From: an uncultured Acidobacteriaceae bacterium
GTDB taxonomy: Bacteria; Acidobacteriota; Terriglobia; Terriglobales; Acidobacteriaceae
NCBI GenBank assembly: GCA_903911925.1
Contig: CAIWFH010000110.1
Span: 30,958 to 94,957, forward strand
DNA length: 64,000 nucleotides
Reading direction: 5' to 3'
This document shows positions 63,855-64,000 of the stretch, one piece after another. Every line of letters starts with the position of its first letter. Position 1 is the first letter of the stretch. Below the pieces are notes generated by a model that had not been told where the DNA came from, did not search any database, and saw only the letters and a program-made list of their open reading frames with translations. The position numbers were made by a program, and so were the translations under genes.

Positions 63855-64000
63855 GATCCCCTAGGAGTGTGTCGGGGATAGATTTCCTCTCAAGGGGGCG
63901 GGGGTTCTTTGGTTCGGATTGACTTTAAGATGTAATGCATGGGTAAGAGCTTCCGCGCCGACGATCTGAACCAATCGCTTCTATTTCCCCCTTCTCTCCA
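63855..64000 (+). mobile_element. Left end of an insertion sequence (partial)
   Basis: The segment from about 63855 to the window end precedes and contains the start of a transposase gene. The sequence GGAGTGTGTCGGGGATAG near 63864 looks like an IS end, but no second end is in view, so its boundary is a guess. Confidence 0.45.
63939..64000 (+). CDS. Transposase N-terminus, IS1182-like (cut by the window end)
   Basis: The visible 20 residues, MGKSFRADDLNQSLLFPPSL, match the opening of DDE transposases of the IS1182/IS5 group, which begin with a 'FRPWD.DQ.LLLPPSL..' pattern. The catalytic domain lies beyond the window. The ATG at 63939 is the first in frame. Whether the element is intact cannot be seen. 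Confidence 0.65.
   Translation, partial: MGKSFRADDLNQSLLFPPSL

Noticed and set aside
1..64000. tRNA, rRNA, tmRNA, RNase P RNA, riboswitch or CRISPR array
   Set aside because: No T-loop GTTCGA-type arrangement with matching arms, no known RNA core motif, and no regularly spaced 25-40-bp repeats were found by reading; an Infernal or tRNAscan run could still find a weak one.

Overview
The window is GC-rich, diderm (LPS- and BAM-bearing) bacterial chromosome. Gene content and style suggest an Acidobacteriota member of the Terriglobia/Acidobacteriaceae type. Supporting this are fabZ-lpxA-lpxI, BamA plus Skp, a Lys/Ala-rich histone H1-like protein, an M13 metallopeptidase, many interspersed GC-rich hairpin repeats, and the rpmH-rnpA-yidD-yidC / dnaA replication-origin neighbourhood. 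This taxonomic placement is an inference; no rRNA gene is present to test it.

Layout. 0-17 kb: the 3' end of a LeuA/CimA-type synthase, a small zinc-ribbon protein, then rluB, scpB, scpA and trpS, all on the minus strand. Between scpA and scpB, which usually sit side by side, lie about 9 kb of unrelated genes. These are two copies of a convergent pair (a PD-(D/E)XK-like protein facing a PiT phosphate transporter), a bactofilin, and a complete PvuII-type restriction-modification system (methyltransferase, controller, endonuclease, a 56-codon extra ORF and an 18-bp operator palindrome). ScpA itself carries an exact array of eight 33-residue acidic repeats, one of which has the sequence of an intergenic repeat element.

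17-28 kb: site-2-type protease, Tat-exported hydrolase, hexapeptide acyltransferase, APC permease, two AhpD-like proteins, then yidC, yidD, rnpA, rpmH and dnaA around the presumed origin. 28-41 kb: a VOC protein, the R3H/KH protein Jag, a frameshifted Uma2 gene, a three-gene RND efflux operon (outer-membrane factor, adaptor, pump), YceH, Ndk, an M13 peptidase, and an AAA/DUF4143 ATPase gene bracketed by 33-bp direct repeats, each with a palindromic core. 41-49 kb: sucCD, trpD, DUF1810, an ECF sigma factor with a likely anti-sigma partner, a DODA-type dioxygenase, DoxX and glutathione peroxidase. 49-64 kb: bamA, skp, lepA, an MltD-like transglycosylase, the histone-like gene, DinB, an exported peroxiredoxin, the lipid A operon fabZ-lpxA-lpxI, an SDR enzyme, and the left edge of an insertion sequence at the window end.

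The genes mostly serve cell-envelope building (YidC, BamA, Skp, LpxA, LpxI, FabZ, MltD), chromosome maintenance (DnaA, ScpA, ScpB, histone-like protein), and core metabolism and translation (SucCD, TrpD, TrpS, LepA, Ndk, RluB). The accessory features are the 9-kb insertion, the ATPase cassette, the repeat-rich ScpA, and families of heptamer tandem arrays that start at or next to stop codons. No tRNA, rRNA, tmRNA, RNase P RNA or CRISPR array was seen.
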